A DNA stretch of 64,000 bases from Xanthobacter autotrophicus Py2 (GTDB taxonomy: Bacteria > Pseudomonadota > Alphaproteobacteria > Rhizobiales > Xanthobacteraceae): assembly GCA_000017645.1 (NCBI GenBank), contig CP000781.1, positions 1,454,001 through 1,518,000 of the forward strand, read 5' to 3'. Position numbers and translations under genes: made by a program. The notes under the pieces were generated by a model. It was not told the origin of the DNA and searched no databases. It saw nothing but the letters and a program-made list of their open reading frames with translations. Below, in pieces: positions 26,524 to 37,317 of the stretch. Numbering within the stretch: position 1 is the stretch's first letter; the number at the start of each line of letters is the position of its first letter.

Positions 26524-27001
26524 GTCCGCTCATCCTTGTTCTTCAGGTTGAGCGGACCTTGCCGAGGCAAGCTTACGTCCTGCTTACGGGATGAGGGTCA
26601 GTCAGGGGAGAAACTCGGGCGATTTCGAGGCACCGGGGTGCGGCGCCGGACCGGACCCCGGTGCCCCCTCGCCGCGGGCGATGCGCGCCATACACCCCTC
26701 CCAGACGCCCCTTGGCTGCGGCCGGGAGGGCGTGGTAGCGTTGAAATAGAACAAATATCAATGCCGGCGCCCGAGCGGCCGGAGGGGCGGGGGAAACGAA
26801 TGTGCGGATGCCGGCCGGTGAGGCTGTAGCGCCGCAGATGTGCGCCGCGCAGGCTGAATGTGCGCCGCTTTTTTCTTTGACGGATCTTTATTTCTGCTTT
26901 TCGGGCGAGAACACGCATCGCCGTATCAATGAATCGGCGTGACTTCCCGCACCCGATCTTTCGGCAAAACCTGTCCTGCAGCGGCCAAGGCGGAACGACG
27001 A
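26524..27001. other. Divergent promoter region between the hemolysin-family operon and the molybdenum hydroxylase operon
   Basis: About 480 bases without a gene. An AT-rich patch lies at 26741-26762. Two direct repeats of ATGTGCGCCGC occur at 26838-26848 and 26858-26868, exactly 20 bases apart (two helical turns), with a related GTAGCGCCGC just before them. These look like tandem sites for a DNA-binding protein. The ribosome binding site AAGGCGGAAC precedes the gene at 27002. Confidence 0.45.
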
Positions 27002-27832
27002 ATGGATCTGAACACCGTGCGGCAGGTCAAGTCGCCCCTAAGCGCTGACGAAATCGCCGACTGGCCGGCCGGCCACGCCTGGCTGTCGGGGGGCACCTGG
27101 CTCATGTCCGAGCCGCAGCCGGGTATCGACACGCTGGTGGACCTGTTCGGCTTCGGCTGGCCGGCGCTGGTGGCGTCGGAGGAGGGGCTGGAGATCGCGG
27201 CCACCGCCACCATCGGCGCCCTCGCGGAATTCCCCGCCCCGCCGGACTGGACCGCCGCGCCCTTGCTGCGCGCCTGCGCCCATGCGCTGCTCATGTCGTT
27301 CAAGGTGGCGGATGTGGCCACCGTGGGCGGCAACATCTGCATGTCCCTGCCGGCCGGCGCCATGGTCTCCCTCACCGTGGCGCTGGAGGCGACCTATGTG
27401 CTGTGGCCCCGCTCGGGCGCGCCGCGCACGGTGGCGGCGATAGATTTCGTCACCGGTAACCATGCCAATGTGCTTGGGCCCGGCGAATTGCTGCGCGCCG
27501 TCCATATTCCGGCGGCGGCCCTGAAGCGGCGCTTCGCCCTTCGCCGGGCGTCGCTGACCAAGCTCGGCCGCTCGGCAGCGCTGCTCATCGGCACCAGCGG
27601 GCCCAAGGGCGACATGCTCCTGACCATCACTGCCGCGACCCCGCGCCCGGTGCAATTGCGCTTCGCCGCCATGCCGGGCGCGGAAGAGGTGCAGGCCGCG
27701 CTTGCGGCGGCGATCCCGGCCGATGACTGGTTCGACGATGTCAATGGCACGCCCGCCTACAAGCGCCATCTCACCCTGCATTTCGCGGAAGAGATCCGGG
27801 CGGAGCTGGCGGCTGGCGGGAGAGACGCGTGA
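27002..27832 (+). CDS. Molybdenum hydroxylase FAD-binding subunit (CoxM/XdhB-like)
   Basis: A 276-residue protein of the FAD-binding domain in molybdopterin dehydrogenase family. FAD contacts include AWLSGGTWLM near residue 30 and ATIGALAEFPAP. DVATVGGNICMSLPAGAMV is the second FAD loop (normally a TxGGN motif). A CO-dehydrogenase-type C-terminal domain follows. It passes electrons from FeS clusters to an acceptor. The ATG at 27002 is preceded by AAGGCGGAAC. Its stop codon overlaps the GTG of the next gene. Confidence 0.88.
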   Translation: MDLNTVRQVKSPLSADEIADWPAGHAWLSGGTWLMSEPQPGIDTLVDLFGFGWPALVASEEGLEIAATATIGALAEFPAPPDWTAAPLLRACAHALLMSFKVADVATVGGNICMSLPAGAMVSLTVALEATYVLWPRSGAPRTVAAIDFVTGNHANVLGPGELLRAVHIPAAALKRRFALRRASLTKLGRSAALLIGTSGPKGDMLLTITAATPRPVQLRFAAMPGAEEVQAALAAAIPADDWFDDVNGTPAYKRHLTLHFAEEIRAELAAGGRDA

Positions 27833-30564
27833 CCTACAGCATCGACGGGCGGACCGTTTCCGCCGAGCCGCGTCCCGGCCAGTGCCTGCGCACCTTCCTG
27901 CGCGAGAGCGGCGCGCTGGGGGTTAAGAAGGGCTGCGACGCGGGGGATTGCGGCGCCTGCACCGTGTGGCTCGACGGGCGAGCGGTGCATTCCTGCCTCA
28001 TGCCCGCCTTCCGGGCCAAGGGGCATCAGGTCACCACCGTGCAGGGCCTCGCCTCCGGCAATGCTCTGCATCCGGTGCAGCAGGCGTTTCTGGAGGCGCA
28101 GGCGTTCCAGTGCGGCTTCTGCGCCGCCGGCATGATCATGACGGTGGCCGCCCTCGATGAGGACCAGCGGGCCGACCTGCCGCGCGCGCTGAAGGGCAAC
28201 CTCTGCCGCTGCACCGGCTATCGCTCCATCGCGGATGCGGTCCACGGCGTCGGCGCCATCGAGCAGGACGTGGCGGGGGCGGCCTGCGGCGCCAGCCTGC
28301 CCAATCCGTTCAGCGCCGGCATCGTCACCGGTCATGCGCGCTACACCATGGATGTGGACACAGCCGACCCGGCGCTCCACGGCCTGCTGCATCTCAAGGT
28401 GCTGCGCTCGCCCCATGCCCATGCGCGCATCCTGCGCATCGACACGGCGAAGGCGCTCGCCATCCCCGGCGTGGTGGCGGTGTTCACCCATGAGGACGTG
28501 CCGAAGAAGCTCTTCAGCACCGCCACCCACGAGGACCATCTGGTCGATCCCGACGACACCCTCATCCTCGACGATGTGGCCCGCTTCGTCGGCCAGCGCA
28601 TCGCCGCCGTGGTGGCGGACACCGAGGGAGCCGCCGAGGCCGGCTGCCGGGCGCTGGAGGTGGATTACGAGATCCTTCCCGCCGTGTTCGATCCGCTCCA
28701 AGCCATGGCGCCGGACGCGCCGCTGCTGCATCCCGGCAATGACGGGCTCGCCGGTGGCGCGCGGGGCAATGTCTTCCTCTGCCTCAAGGGCGAGGTGGGC
28801 AGCGTCGCCGAGGGCTTCGCGGCCGCCGCCGTGGTCCATGATGAGACCTATTCCACCTCCCGCGTGCAGCATGCGCATCTGGAAACCCACGGCTCCATCG
28901 CCTGGCGGGACGGCGACGGGCGCATCCATGTGCGCACCTCCACCCAGGCGCCGTTCATCACCCACAAGAAGCTCTGCTATCTCTTCGGCATCTTCCCCCA
29001 CGACCTGCATGTGTTCACCGAGCGGGTGGGCGGCGGCTTCGGCGGCAAGCAGGAGATGCTGTCGGAAGACCTGTGCGTGCTGGCGACGCTGAAGCTCGGC
29101 CGGCCGGTGAAGTGGGAATTCACCCGGCCGGAGGAATTCCTCGGCGCCACCACCCGCCACCAGATGACCACGCGGGTGAAGATGGGCGCCACGGCAGACG
29201 GCATGCTGACGGCGCTGGAGGTGCATGTGGTGTCCAACACCGGCGCCTATGGCGGCCATGGCGGGGAGACGCTGGCGGCGGCGCTGGGGAGCCCGCTCGC
29301 CGCCTATCGCTGCCCGGCCAAGAAGGCCGAGGGCCACGCGGTCTATACCAATGTCATCCCCGGCGGCGGCTTTCGCGGTTATGGCGCCTCGCAGACCTCG
29401 TTCGCCATCGAATCGGCGCTGGATGACCTCGCCGCCAAGCTCGGCATCGACCCCTTCGCCATCCGCCGCAGGAACATGATCCGGCCGGACGATGTGATCC
29501 AGTCGGTGTGGGCCGAGCCGAGCGACGTGGCCTTTGGCAGCTACGGCCTCGACCAGTGCCTCGACCTCGTGGAGGCGGAACTCGCCAGCGGCAAGGGCGA
29601 TCAGGCACCCGAAGGCGACTGGGCCGAGGGCACCGGCGTGGCGCTGGCCGTGCTGGAGGCCGGCCCGCCCACCGAGCATCGCTCCGGCGGCGAGATGCGG
29701 CTCCTGGCGGACGGCACCTATCACCTCGCCGTGGGCTCCACCGAGATGGGCAACGGCTCGGTCACCGCCCATCGCCAGATCGCGGCAGCGGTGCTGGGCA
29801 CGCGAGCGGAGGCCATCGCCATCATCAATGCGGATACCGACCGCGCGCCCTACGACACCGGCACCTTCGCCAGCACCGGCACGGTGGTGGCCGGGCAGGC
29901 GGTGGAGCTGACGGCGCGGGCGCTGGCGGCCGAGATCCTCTCCTACGCGGCGCGGCGCACCAATACGGCGCCGGAGGACTGGCGGCTGACCGCCGACGCG
30001 GTGGAAAGCGCAACCCAGCGCATTTCGCTCGCCGAACTCTGCCGGCTCGCTGCCGCCGAGGGCCATCACCTGGAGGCCAAGCGCAAGGCCTATCTCTCGC
30101 CGCGTACCATCGGCTTCAACGTGCAGGGGGTGCGGCTTGCCGTGCACCGGGTGACGGGGGAGGTCCGCGTCCTCCACAGCGTGCATGCGGCGGACATCGG
30201 CCGCCTCATCAACCCGCTGCAATGCCGGGGTCAGATCGAGGGCGCGGTGGCCATGGGGCTGGGCTGGGCGCTCACCGAGCATATGGTGCACGACGCTCAG
30301 GGCAACATCCTGAACGCGGCGCTGCGCAACTATCACATCCCCGCCTTCGCCGACATGCCGCGCACCACGGTGCTGTTCGCCGACACCCACGACAGCATCG
30401 GTCCGCTGGGCGCCAAGGCGCAGGGCGAATGCGCCATCAACGCGGTGGCGCCGGCGGTGGCCAACGCGCTCGCCAACGCCACCGGCGTGCGCTTCGCCCA
30501 TCTGCCCTTCACCCCGGACCGCATCTTCGACCGGCTCGGCCGGGCGGCGGGGGCGCCCTCATGA
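27829..30564 (+). CDS. Fused [2Fe-2S] and molybdopterin-binding subunit of a xanthine-dehydrogenase-family hydroxylase
   Basis: A 911-residue fusion. Residues 1-150 hold the ferredoxin-like domain (GCDAGDCGACTVWLDG) and the second 2Fe-2S domain (CGFCAAGMIM and NLCRCTGYRSI). The remainder is the Moco domain, with FVGQRIAAVVAD, TERVGGGFGGKQEML, IPGGGFRGYGASQ and the catalytic Glu867 in GAKAQGECAINAV. FeS plus Moco in one chain with a separate FAD subunit is an unusual but known arrangement. The substrate is not clear; no purine-pathway genes are near. No maturation gene (XdhC/CoxF-like) is in the window. Confidence 0.9.
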   Translation: MTYSIDGRTVSAEPRPGQCLRTFLRESGALGVKKGCDAGDCGACTVWLDGRAVHSCLMPAFRAKGHQVTTVQGLASGNALHPVQQAFLEAQAFQCGFCAAGMIMTVAALDEDQRADLPRALKGNLCRCTGYRSIADAVHGVGAIEQDVAGAACGASLPNPFSAGIVTGHARYTMDVDTADPALHGLLHLKVLRSPHAHARILRIDTAKALAIPGVVAVFTHEDVPKKLFSTATHEDHLVDPDDTLILDDVARFVGQRIAAVVADTEGAAEAGCRALEVDYEILPAVFDPLQAMAPDAPLLHPGNDGLAGGARGNVFLCLKGEVGSVAEGFAAAAVVHDETYSTSRVQHAHLETHGSIAWRDGDGRIHVRTSTQAPFITHKKLCYLFGIFPHDLHVFTERVGGGFGGKQEMLSEDLCVLATLKLGRPVKWEFTRPEEFLGATTRHQMTTRVKMGATADGMLTALEVHVVSNTGAYGGHGGETLAAALGSPLAAYRCPAKKAEGHAVYTNVIPGGGFRGYGASQTSFAIESALDDLAAKLGIDPFAIRRRNMIRPDDVIQSVWAEPSDVAFGSYGLDQCLDLVEAELASGKGDQAPEGDWAEGTGVALAVLEAGPPTEHRSGGEMRLLADGTYHLAVGSTEMGNGSVTAHRQIAAAVLGTRAEAIAIINADTDRAPYDTGTFASTGTVVAGQAVELTARALAAEILSYAARRTNTAPEDWRLTADAVESATQRISLAELCRLAAAEGHHLEAKRKAYLSPRTIGFNVQGVRLAVHRVTGEVRVLHSVHAADIGRLINPLQCRGQIEGAVAMGLGWALTEHMVHDAQGNILNAALRNYHIPAFADMPRTTVLFADTHDSIGPLGAKAQGECAINAVAPAVANALANATGVRFAHLPFTPDRIFDRLGRAAGAPS

Positions 30565-31499
30565 GCGAGGCGCCCGCAGGCTCGGTCACCATCGTCACCC
30601 AGACGCGGGTGCTGAAGGGACATGACCACGCCTTCGCCGACTGGCAGGAGGAGACCAAGCGCGTCGTCGCCGGCTTTCCCGGCTTCATCGAGCAATCGGT
30701 GGCGCCCCCCGCGCCGCCGGCGCAGGTGGACTGGGTGATCCTCCAGCGCTTCGCCAGCACGCAGGATGCGGTAGGCTGGCTGAAGTCGCCGGAGCGCCTT
30801 GCCCGCGTCTCCGGCGTGCAGCCCATGCTGGCGGGGCGGGACGATGTCCACCTCGTGCGCGACGGCGCCGCCGGGGTTTTGCCCTCGCCAGTGTCGGTGG
30901 TCATCTCCACCCGGCTGAAGAGCGGGCAGGAGGCGGCCTATCGCGCCTGGGAGCAGCGCATGACGGCACTGCAGAGCCGCGCCCCCGGCTTCGAAGGCTA
31001 CCGGCTGGAAGCGCCCATTCCCGGCGTGCAGGAGGATTTCCTGGCGATCCTGCGCTTCGATACCCAGGAGCATCTGGAATCCTGGCTCGGCTCGTCCCAG
31101 CGCGCCGCCATGCTGGAGGAGGCGCGGGCCTTCATCGACGAGTTCCACACCCGCACCGTGCGCACCGGCTTCGAGCAATGGTTCTCCGCGCCCAAGGGCA
31201 AGCCGCCGGCGCCGTGGAAGCAGAACATGCTGGTTCTGCTCATGCTCTATCCGGTGGTGTTCCTGTTCGGCCATCTGGTGCAGACCCCGCTGCTGATGGA
31301 CCGGGCCGGGCTGCCGTTCGCGGTGGCGCTGTTCATCGGCAACGGGGCGAGCGTGCTGATGCTCACCCGCCTCGTGCCCTGGGCCAGCCGCCGCTTCGAG
31401 TGGTGGGTGCGATCGGCATCGCCGCGCACCAATGCGCTGGGCGCCGGCATCATCCTCGCCCTTTATGCCGCGATGATCGCCGCCTTCGTGCTAGTCTGA
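30561..31499 (+). CDS. Antibiotic-biosynthesis-monooxygenase (ABM) double-domain protein with C-terminal membrane helices
   Basis: A 312-residue protein. Two ABM-like ferredoxin folds come first: residues 8-100 (VTIVTQTRVLKGHDHAFADW) and 105-210 (VSVVISTRLKSGQEAAYRAW). About three membrane helices follow (NMLVLLMLYPVVFLFGHLV, PFAVALFIGNGASVLMLTRL, AGIILALYAAMIAAFVLV). Such proteins are annotated as antibiotic biosynthesis monooxygenases but most have no tested activity. The ATG overlaps the hydroxylase stop (ATGA), so it is an integral part of this operon and may dock the soluble enzyme or handle its product. Confidence 0.85.
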   Translation: MSEAPAGSVTIVTQTRVLKGHDHAFADWQEETKRVVAGFPGFIEQSVAPPAPPAQVDWVILQRFASTQDAVGWLKSPERLARVSGVQPMLAGRDDVHLVRDGAAGVLPSPVSVVISTRLKSGQEAAYRAWEQRMTALQSRAPGFEGYRLEAPIPGVQEDFLAILRFDTQEHLESWLGSSQRAAMLEEARAFIDEFHTRTVRTGFEQWFSAPKGKPPAPWKQNMLVLLMLYPVVFLFGHLVQTPLLMDRAGLPFAVALFIGNGASVLMLTRLVPWASRRFEWWVRSASPRTNALGAGIILALYAAMIAAFVLV

Positions 31500-31520
31500 G
31501 AACGGCGCGGACGCCGTCCG

Positions 31521-33585
31521 TCAGCCGACCCACGCGGCGGTGGCATCCGCCTGCGGCAGCCAGAGGACGAAGGTGGCGCCGCCTCCCGGTGGGCTCGCAA
31601 GGCTCATGGTGCCGCCGGCCCGGTCCACCAAAGTGAAGCTGATGGAGAGGCCGAGGCCGGTGCCGGCCTTGTCGCCGCCCTGCGGTTTGGTGGTGAAGAA
31701 GGGATCGAACACCCGCGCCACATGCTCTGGGGCTATGCCGGGGCCGGTGTCGGCCACGGCGATGGAGACCCCGGCGCGGCCGTTGTGCGCGGTGTCGCGG
31801 GTGCGCAAGGTGAGGGTCCCGCCCTGGGGCATGGCGTGGGCAGCGTTGACCATCAGGTTGATGAGCACCTGCTGCAGCTCCACCCGGTTCATGAGGACGA
31901 GGCGCGTCGCGCTCTCGTCCCGCACCACCGCGATCTCGCCGCGCCCGAGCAGGTATTGCACCAGCACCAAAGCATCGCCGATCACCTCGGACGGCGCCAC
32001 CGGCTCCAGGTGGCCGGCAAATTCCGCCGGCCGGGCGAACTGCAGCAGCTTCGAAACGATGATGGTGATGCGGTGGACCTGCTGGTCGATGAGGTTGAAC
32101 TCGGTGCGCACCGGAGCCGCGGCCGGCCCCAGCACGTCGCGCGCCACATCGAGGTTGCCCTGGATGACCGCCACCGGATTGTTGATCTCGTGGGCCACCC
32201 CGGCGGTGATCTCGCCGATGGCCGCCAGCTTCTCCGACATCACCAGCTGGCGCTGGGTGGCGGCGAGCTCCGCATTGGCGGCCTTCAGCTCCGCCGTGCG
32301 GGCGGCGACGCGGCCGTCGAGCTCCTGAGCCCAGCGCCTGAGCTCGGCGTCGCGCTGCTGGAGCAGGTCCAGCATGCCGTCGAGATGGTGGGCGACGCGG
32401 CCGATCTCGTCGGAGGTGGCGGCGACCCCGGTGCGGGCGGAGAGCGTGCCGGCCTCCACCTGGGCGATGGTGGCATTCATGGCCTCCAGCGGCCGGAAGA
32501 TACCCGCCGCCCAGCGCAGCAGCACCGGACTGGCGATGAGCGCCACCAGCAGGAAGCCGATGCCCACCGCCGCGAGGCTCGCCCGCTTCAGCGCCAGGAA
32601 TGGCGCCTCCAGGAAGCCCACATAGAGCATGCCGATGCGCTGGCCTTTGCTGTCCACCACCGGTTCATAGGCGGAGATGTACCAGTCGTTGACCACGAAG
32701 GCGCGGTCGAGCCACACCCGGCCCTCACCCAGCACCGCCTCGCGCACCTCCTTGGAGACGCGGGTGCCCAGCGCCCGGCGGCCCTCGAACAGGCGCACGT
32801 TGGTGGAGACGCGCACGTCCTCCACGAACAGGGTGGCGGTGCCGGCTGAGCCTTCCGGCAGGCTGCCGGGGCGGTAGACCAGGTCATTGATGGTGTCGAT
32901 GAAGTCCAGGTTCTGGTTGAGCAGGATGCCACCCACCAGCGCGCCCTTCCGCGTGCCGTCCGCAAGCTGCACCGGGGTGCCGGACTGCACCACCATGCCC
33001 CGGTCTTCGGCATCGCGGGCGGTGGGCACGGCGCCGGGGGTGGGCACGAGGGCGATGCGGGCGCGCGCCGCCAGCTCGGGGGAGAGACGGGCAAGCTGCT
33101 CCGGGCCGAAGATGTCGATCTGCGTGGAGGCCTGCCCCTCCAGTGCCCGGCGCTCCACCAGCCACAGGTGCGCCTGCGGGCCATCCTGCACCGAGGGCGG
33201 GGAGGCGGCGATGCGGCGGCCCTGCGGATCCAGCAGGTAAAGGAAATCGAGTCCCATGGCGCGGCGGCGGGCATCGAGGAAATCGGCCATGGCGGCGCCA
33301 TCGCCGGCCTCCGCCACCCGCGCGAAGGCGACGGACTCCCCGAGCGCGTGCAGGGTCTCGTCGGAACGCTCCATGAGGCGGTCGAGATATTGCCGCGCGA
33401 TGGTGAGGTCGCCCGCCACCTTGGAAATGAGCAGGTGGTCGAACTGGCGGGTCCACCATGTCACCACCAGCGCCAGCACCGCCGGCATGATGATCAGCGT
33501 CGGCAACAGCGCGATGGCCAGCAGCCGCGCCCGCACCGAGCGCAGGCGGGAGAACAAATGCCTCGGCGCGGCCTGCGCCGCCGGT

Positions 33586-33593
<8 letters not shown>
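31521..33593 (-). CDS. Membrane sensor histidine kinase with periplasmic cache-like domain (DctB/NtrB class)
   Basis: A 690-residue kinase. The first membrane helix is at residues 24-47, followed by a periplasmic sensory region of about 280 residues (FLYLLDPQGRRIAASPP; RVWLDRAFVVNDWYISAYEP, a single-cache feature). The second helix (VGIGFLLVALIASPVLLRWA), HAMP and a coiled coil follow. The H-box is GEITAGVAHEINNPVAVIQG with His468. ATP-site motifs are NLMVNAAHAMP, VADTGPGIAP and GTGLGLSISFTLV. The dCache/small-acid type suggests sensing a carboxylate, consistent with the adjacent OFA transporter. It overlaps the regulator gene by eight bases. Confidence 0.92.
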
Positions 33594-34986
<1,393 letters not shown>

Positions 34987-35250
34987 CAGGTCTCGATCGT
35001 CCTTCTGAGACCCCCGCCGGCACCCGATCCGGCGCCTGCTGAGGGCCTTTCGCGAAAGACGCGTCGTGTGGCCCGCCGCTGGCGCGCCATCCGTCCCGCC
35101 TTTCCTCCCCGATGTCGCCGCCGCGTCTTGTGGAGCGCGCGATCGCCGGTCATCGCCCCATCCATCGCGCAAATCGCCGGATGGGGCAAATGGGGATAGG
35201 TCCGGCGCGCCCTTTGCCAAGGGCAGGGGCGCGCCGGAAAGGGGCAGGGC

Positions 35251-36951
35251 TCAGTGAAACAGGATCACCGCCTTCTGCAGGGTGATCCAGACGCCCCAGG
35301 CGAGGGGCACGCCCACCACCAGCCACGCTGCGACCACCAGCGGCAGCGGGGTGGAGCCGGAGGCCACGGGGGTCGAGCCGCGCACCAGGACGGCGACGCC
35401 GCCATCCTTCGCCTCTTCCTCGAAGTCCTCGAAGTCGGCGTGAGCGTCCTCCTTGGCGAGGGCGGCCTTGCTCATCTTCTTGAGGTCCTCGTCCTTCATG
35501 TAGAGGTGCTCGGCCACGGGCCGGACCAGGAGATTGCACACGAGGCCCAGCGCCAGCAGGCCGGCGAGGATGTACATGGTCTGGTCGTAGGCCGCGTCGC
35601 GGGGGATGCCGGAGGCGATCTGGTATTCGCGCAGATAATTCACCAGCACCGGGCCGAGCACGCCGGCGGTGGCCCAGGCGGTGAGCAGGCGGCCGTGGAT
35701 GGCGCCCACCATGTGGGTGCCAAAGATGTCCGCCAGATAGGCCGGGATGGTGGCAAAGCCGCCGCCGTAGAACGACAGGATGATGCAGAAGGCGCCCACG
35801 AACAGCACCACCGAGCCCATGTGGGCGGTGGTAGGCACCAGCGCATAGAGGCCGAAGCCCAGCACGAAGAAGATGGCGTAGGTCATCTTCCGCCCGAGCG
35901 TGTCGGAGAAGGAGGCCCACAGGAAGCGCCCGCCGATGTTGCACAGGCTGAGCAGGCCGGTGAAGCCCGCCGCGATGGCGGCGATCTGCGCCTTCTGCCC
36001 GGCATCGAGCTGGGAGAAGGTGAGGTCGAGGCCGATGAGCCGCCCGCCGAACACTTCCTGCAGCATGGGCGAGGCCATGCCGATGACGCCGATGCCCGCC
36101 GACACGTTGAGGCACAGCACCGCCCACAGCAGCCAGAATTGCGGGGTGCGCCAGGCCACGTTCAGGTGCACGTGGCGATGGGTGACCATGGCGTTGGCGG
36201 CGGCGACCGGCGGCGTCCAGCCCTTGGGCGCCCAACCCTCGCGTGGCACCCGGTAGCTCAGCGCGCCGCCCACCATGAACACGAAATAGACGGCCGCCAT
36301 CACCAGGAAGGTCTGCCACACCCCCACCGAGGTGGGGCTGGCGAAATGCTGCATCAGCATGTTGGCGAGCGGCGCGCCGATCATTGCGCCGCCGCCGAAG
36401 CCCATGATGGCCATGCCGGTGGCCATGCCGCGCCGGTCCGGAAACCACTTGATGAGGGTGGAGACCGGCGAGATGTAGCCGAGGCCCAGCCCGATGCCGC
36501 CGATGACGCCGGAGCCGAGCCACAGCATCCAGATCTGGTGCAGGTAGACCCCCGCCGCCGAGATCACGAGGCCGCCGCACCAGCAGAAGGCGGAGACAAG
36601 CCCGGCCTTGCGCGGCCCCGCCGTCTCCAGCCAGCCGCCCCAGATGGCGGCGGAGGAGCCGAGCAGCACGAAGAACAGGGTGTACATCCAGCCCAGCGCT
36701 GAGATCTGCCAGTCGCAGGAGGTGGCGAACAGGGTGGCCACCGCGCTCATGTCGGCGGGGCAGGCGACCGGCGCGCTGACGCCCACGGCGCGCGACAGCG
36801 GCAGCCAGAACACGCTGAAGCCGTAGGCCATGCCGATGCACAGATGGATGGCGAGGGCCGCCGGCGGCACCAGCCAGCGATTGAAGCCGGCCGAGGCGAT
36901 GGTGCGCTCCCGGCTCAGGAACGGGGGTGGCGCGAACGCGGTGACGGACAT
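35251..36951 (-). CDS. OFA-family MFS transporter (oxalate/formate-antiporter-like; monocarboxylate)
   Basis: A 566-residue transporter with 12-14 helices. IHLCIGMAYGFSVFWLPLSR, GIGLGLGYISPVSTLIKWFP and MGFGGGAMIGAPLANMLM are hallmarks of the OFA/oxalate-formate antiporter family. A cytoplasmic acidic insert (DFEDFEEEAKDGG) precedes the last helix, as in longer members of this family. The start at 36951 has GGAGGAAAC upstream. A sigma-54 promoter and two activator-like sites precede it, and the sigma-54-dependent two-component genes follow, so the transporter is probably induced by its own substrate. A small monocarboxylate is the best guess. Confidence 0.88.
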   Translation of the reverse strand: MSVTAFAPPPFLSRERTIASAGFNRWLVPPAALAIHLCIGMAYGFSVFWLPLSRAVGVSAPVACPADMSAVATLFATSCDWQISALGWMYTLFFVLLGSSAAIWGGWLETAGPRKAGLVSAFCWCGGLVISAAGVYLHQIWMLWLGSGVIGGIGLGLGYISPVSTLIKWFPDRRGMATGMAIMGFGGGAMIGAPLANMLMQHFASPTSVGVWQTFLVMAAVYFVFMVGGALSYRVPREGWAPKGWTPPVAAANAMVTHRHVHLNVAWRTPQFWLLWAVLCLNVSAGIGVIGMASPMLQEVFGGRLIGLDLTFSQLDAGQKAQIAAIAAGFTGLLSLCNIGGRFLWASFSDTLGRKMTYAIFFVLGFGLYALVPTTAHMGSVVLFVGAFCIILSFYGGGFATIPAYLADIFGTHMVGAIHGRLLTAWATAGVLGPVLVNYLREYQIASGIPRDAAYDQTMYILAGLLALGLVCNLLVRPVAEHLYMKDEDLKKMSKAALAKEDAHADFEDFEEEAKDGGVAVLVRGSTPVASGSTPLPLVVAAWLVVGVPLAWGVWITLQKAVILFH

Positions 36952-37012
36952 GTTTCCTCCAGCTTTTCTTGTTTGGCGCGCGGCCTTTGGCCGACGCGCG
37001 GCACGCCCGCCT

Positions 37013-37028
37013 AGCAAGGGCAGGGCCA
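37013..37028 (-). promoter_or_regulatory. Sigma-54 (-24/-12) promoter for the OFA transporter gene
   Basis: Read on the minus strand the sequence is TGGCCCTGCCCTTGCT. The invariant GG and GC are separated by exactly ten bases, and TTGCT matches the -12 element. The transcription start would fall near 37002, giving a leader of about 50 bases before the start codon at 36951. The only sigma-54 activator in the window is encoded by the next gene downstream. Confidence 0.68.
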
Positions 37029-37081
37029 GCGGGCGGGGGCCTGATCCGTCAAGGACTTGGCGTTGCCCGGCCGGGCGCGGA

Positions 37082-37096
37082 TGGACAAATTGTCCA
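37082..37096. promoter_or_regulatory. Upstream activator-like site 1
   Basis: TGGACAAATTGTCCA is a perfect inverted repeat with 7-base arms around one central base. It lies about 55 bases upstream of the -24 element of the OFA promoter. It is probably bound by the adjacent NtrC-type regulator. Confidence 0.6.
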
Positions 37097-37123
37097 GTCG
37101 GCCCGGCCCGGAGCCGGACCCGA

Positions 37124-37138
37124 GGGCCAAACTGTCGC
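37124..37138. promoter_or_regulatory. Upstream activator-like site 2 (degenerate)
   Basis: GGGCCAAACTGTCGC matches site 1 at 10 of 15 positions, keeping the central CAAA-TGTC. Its centre is 42 bases from that of site 1, four helical turns, so both would face the same side of the DNA. Confidence 0.45.
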
Positions 37139-37317
37139 AGGGGGCGGGGTGCGGGAGCCGTGCGGGCACGTGTGGAAGGTGGCTTGCGGGGTGCAGGCTC
37201 TGCCATGCCTTTGTCATGTCCTAAATCGTGGTGTCTTTGACATTTGAGACATTGGCCGCCAGACCTATGGTTCTCCCATCAGAGCCGGCCCGGGGGCCGG
37301 ATAGAGGGGACAAGCCC

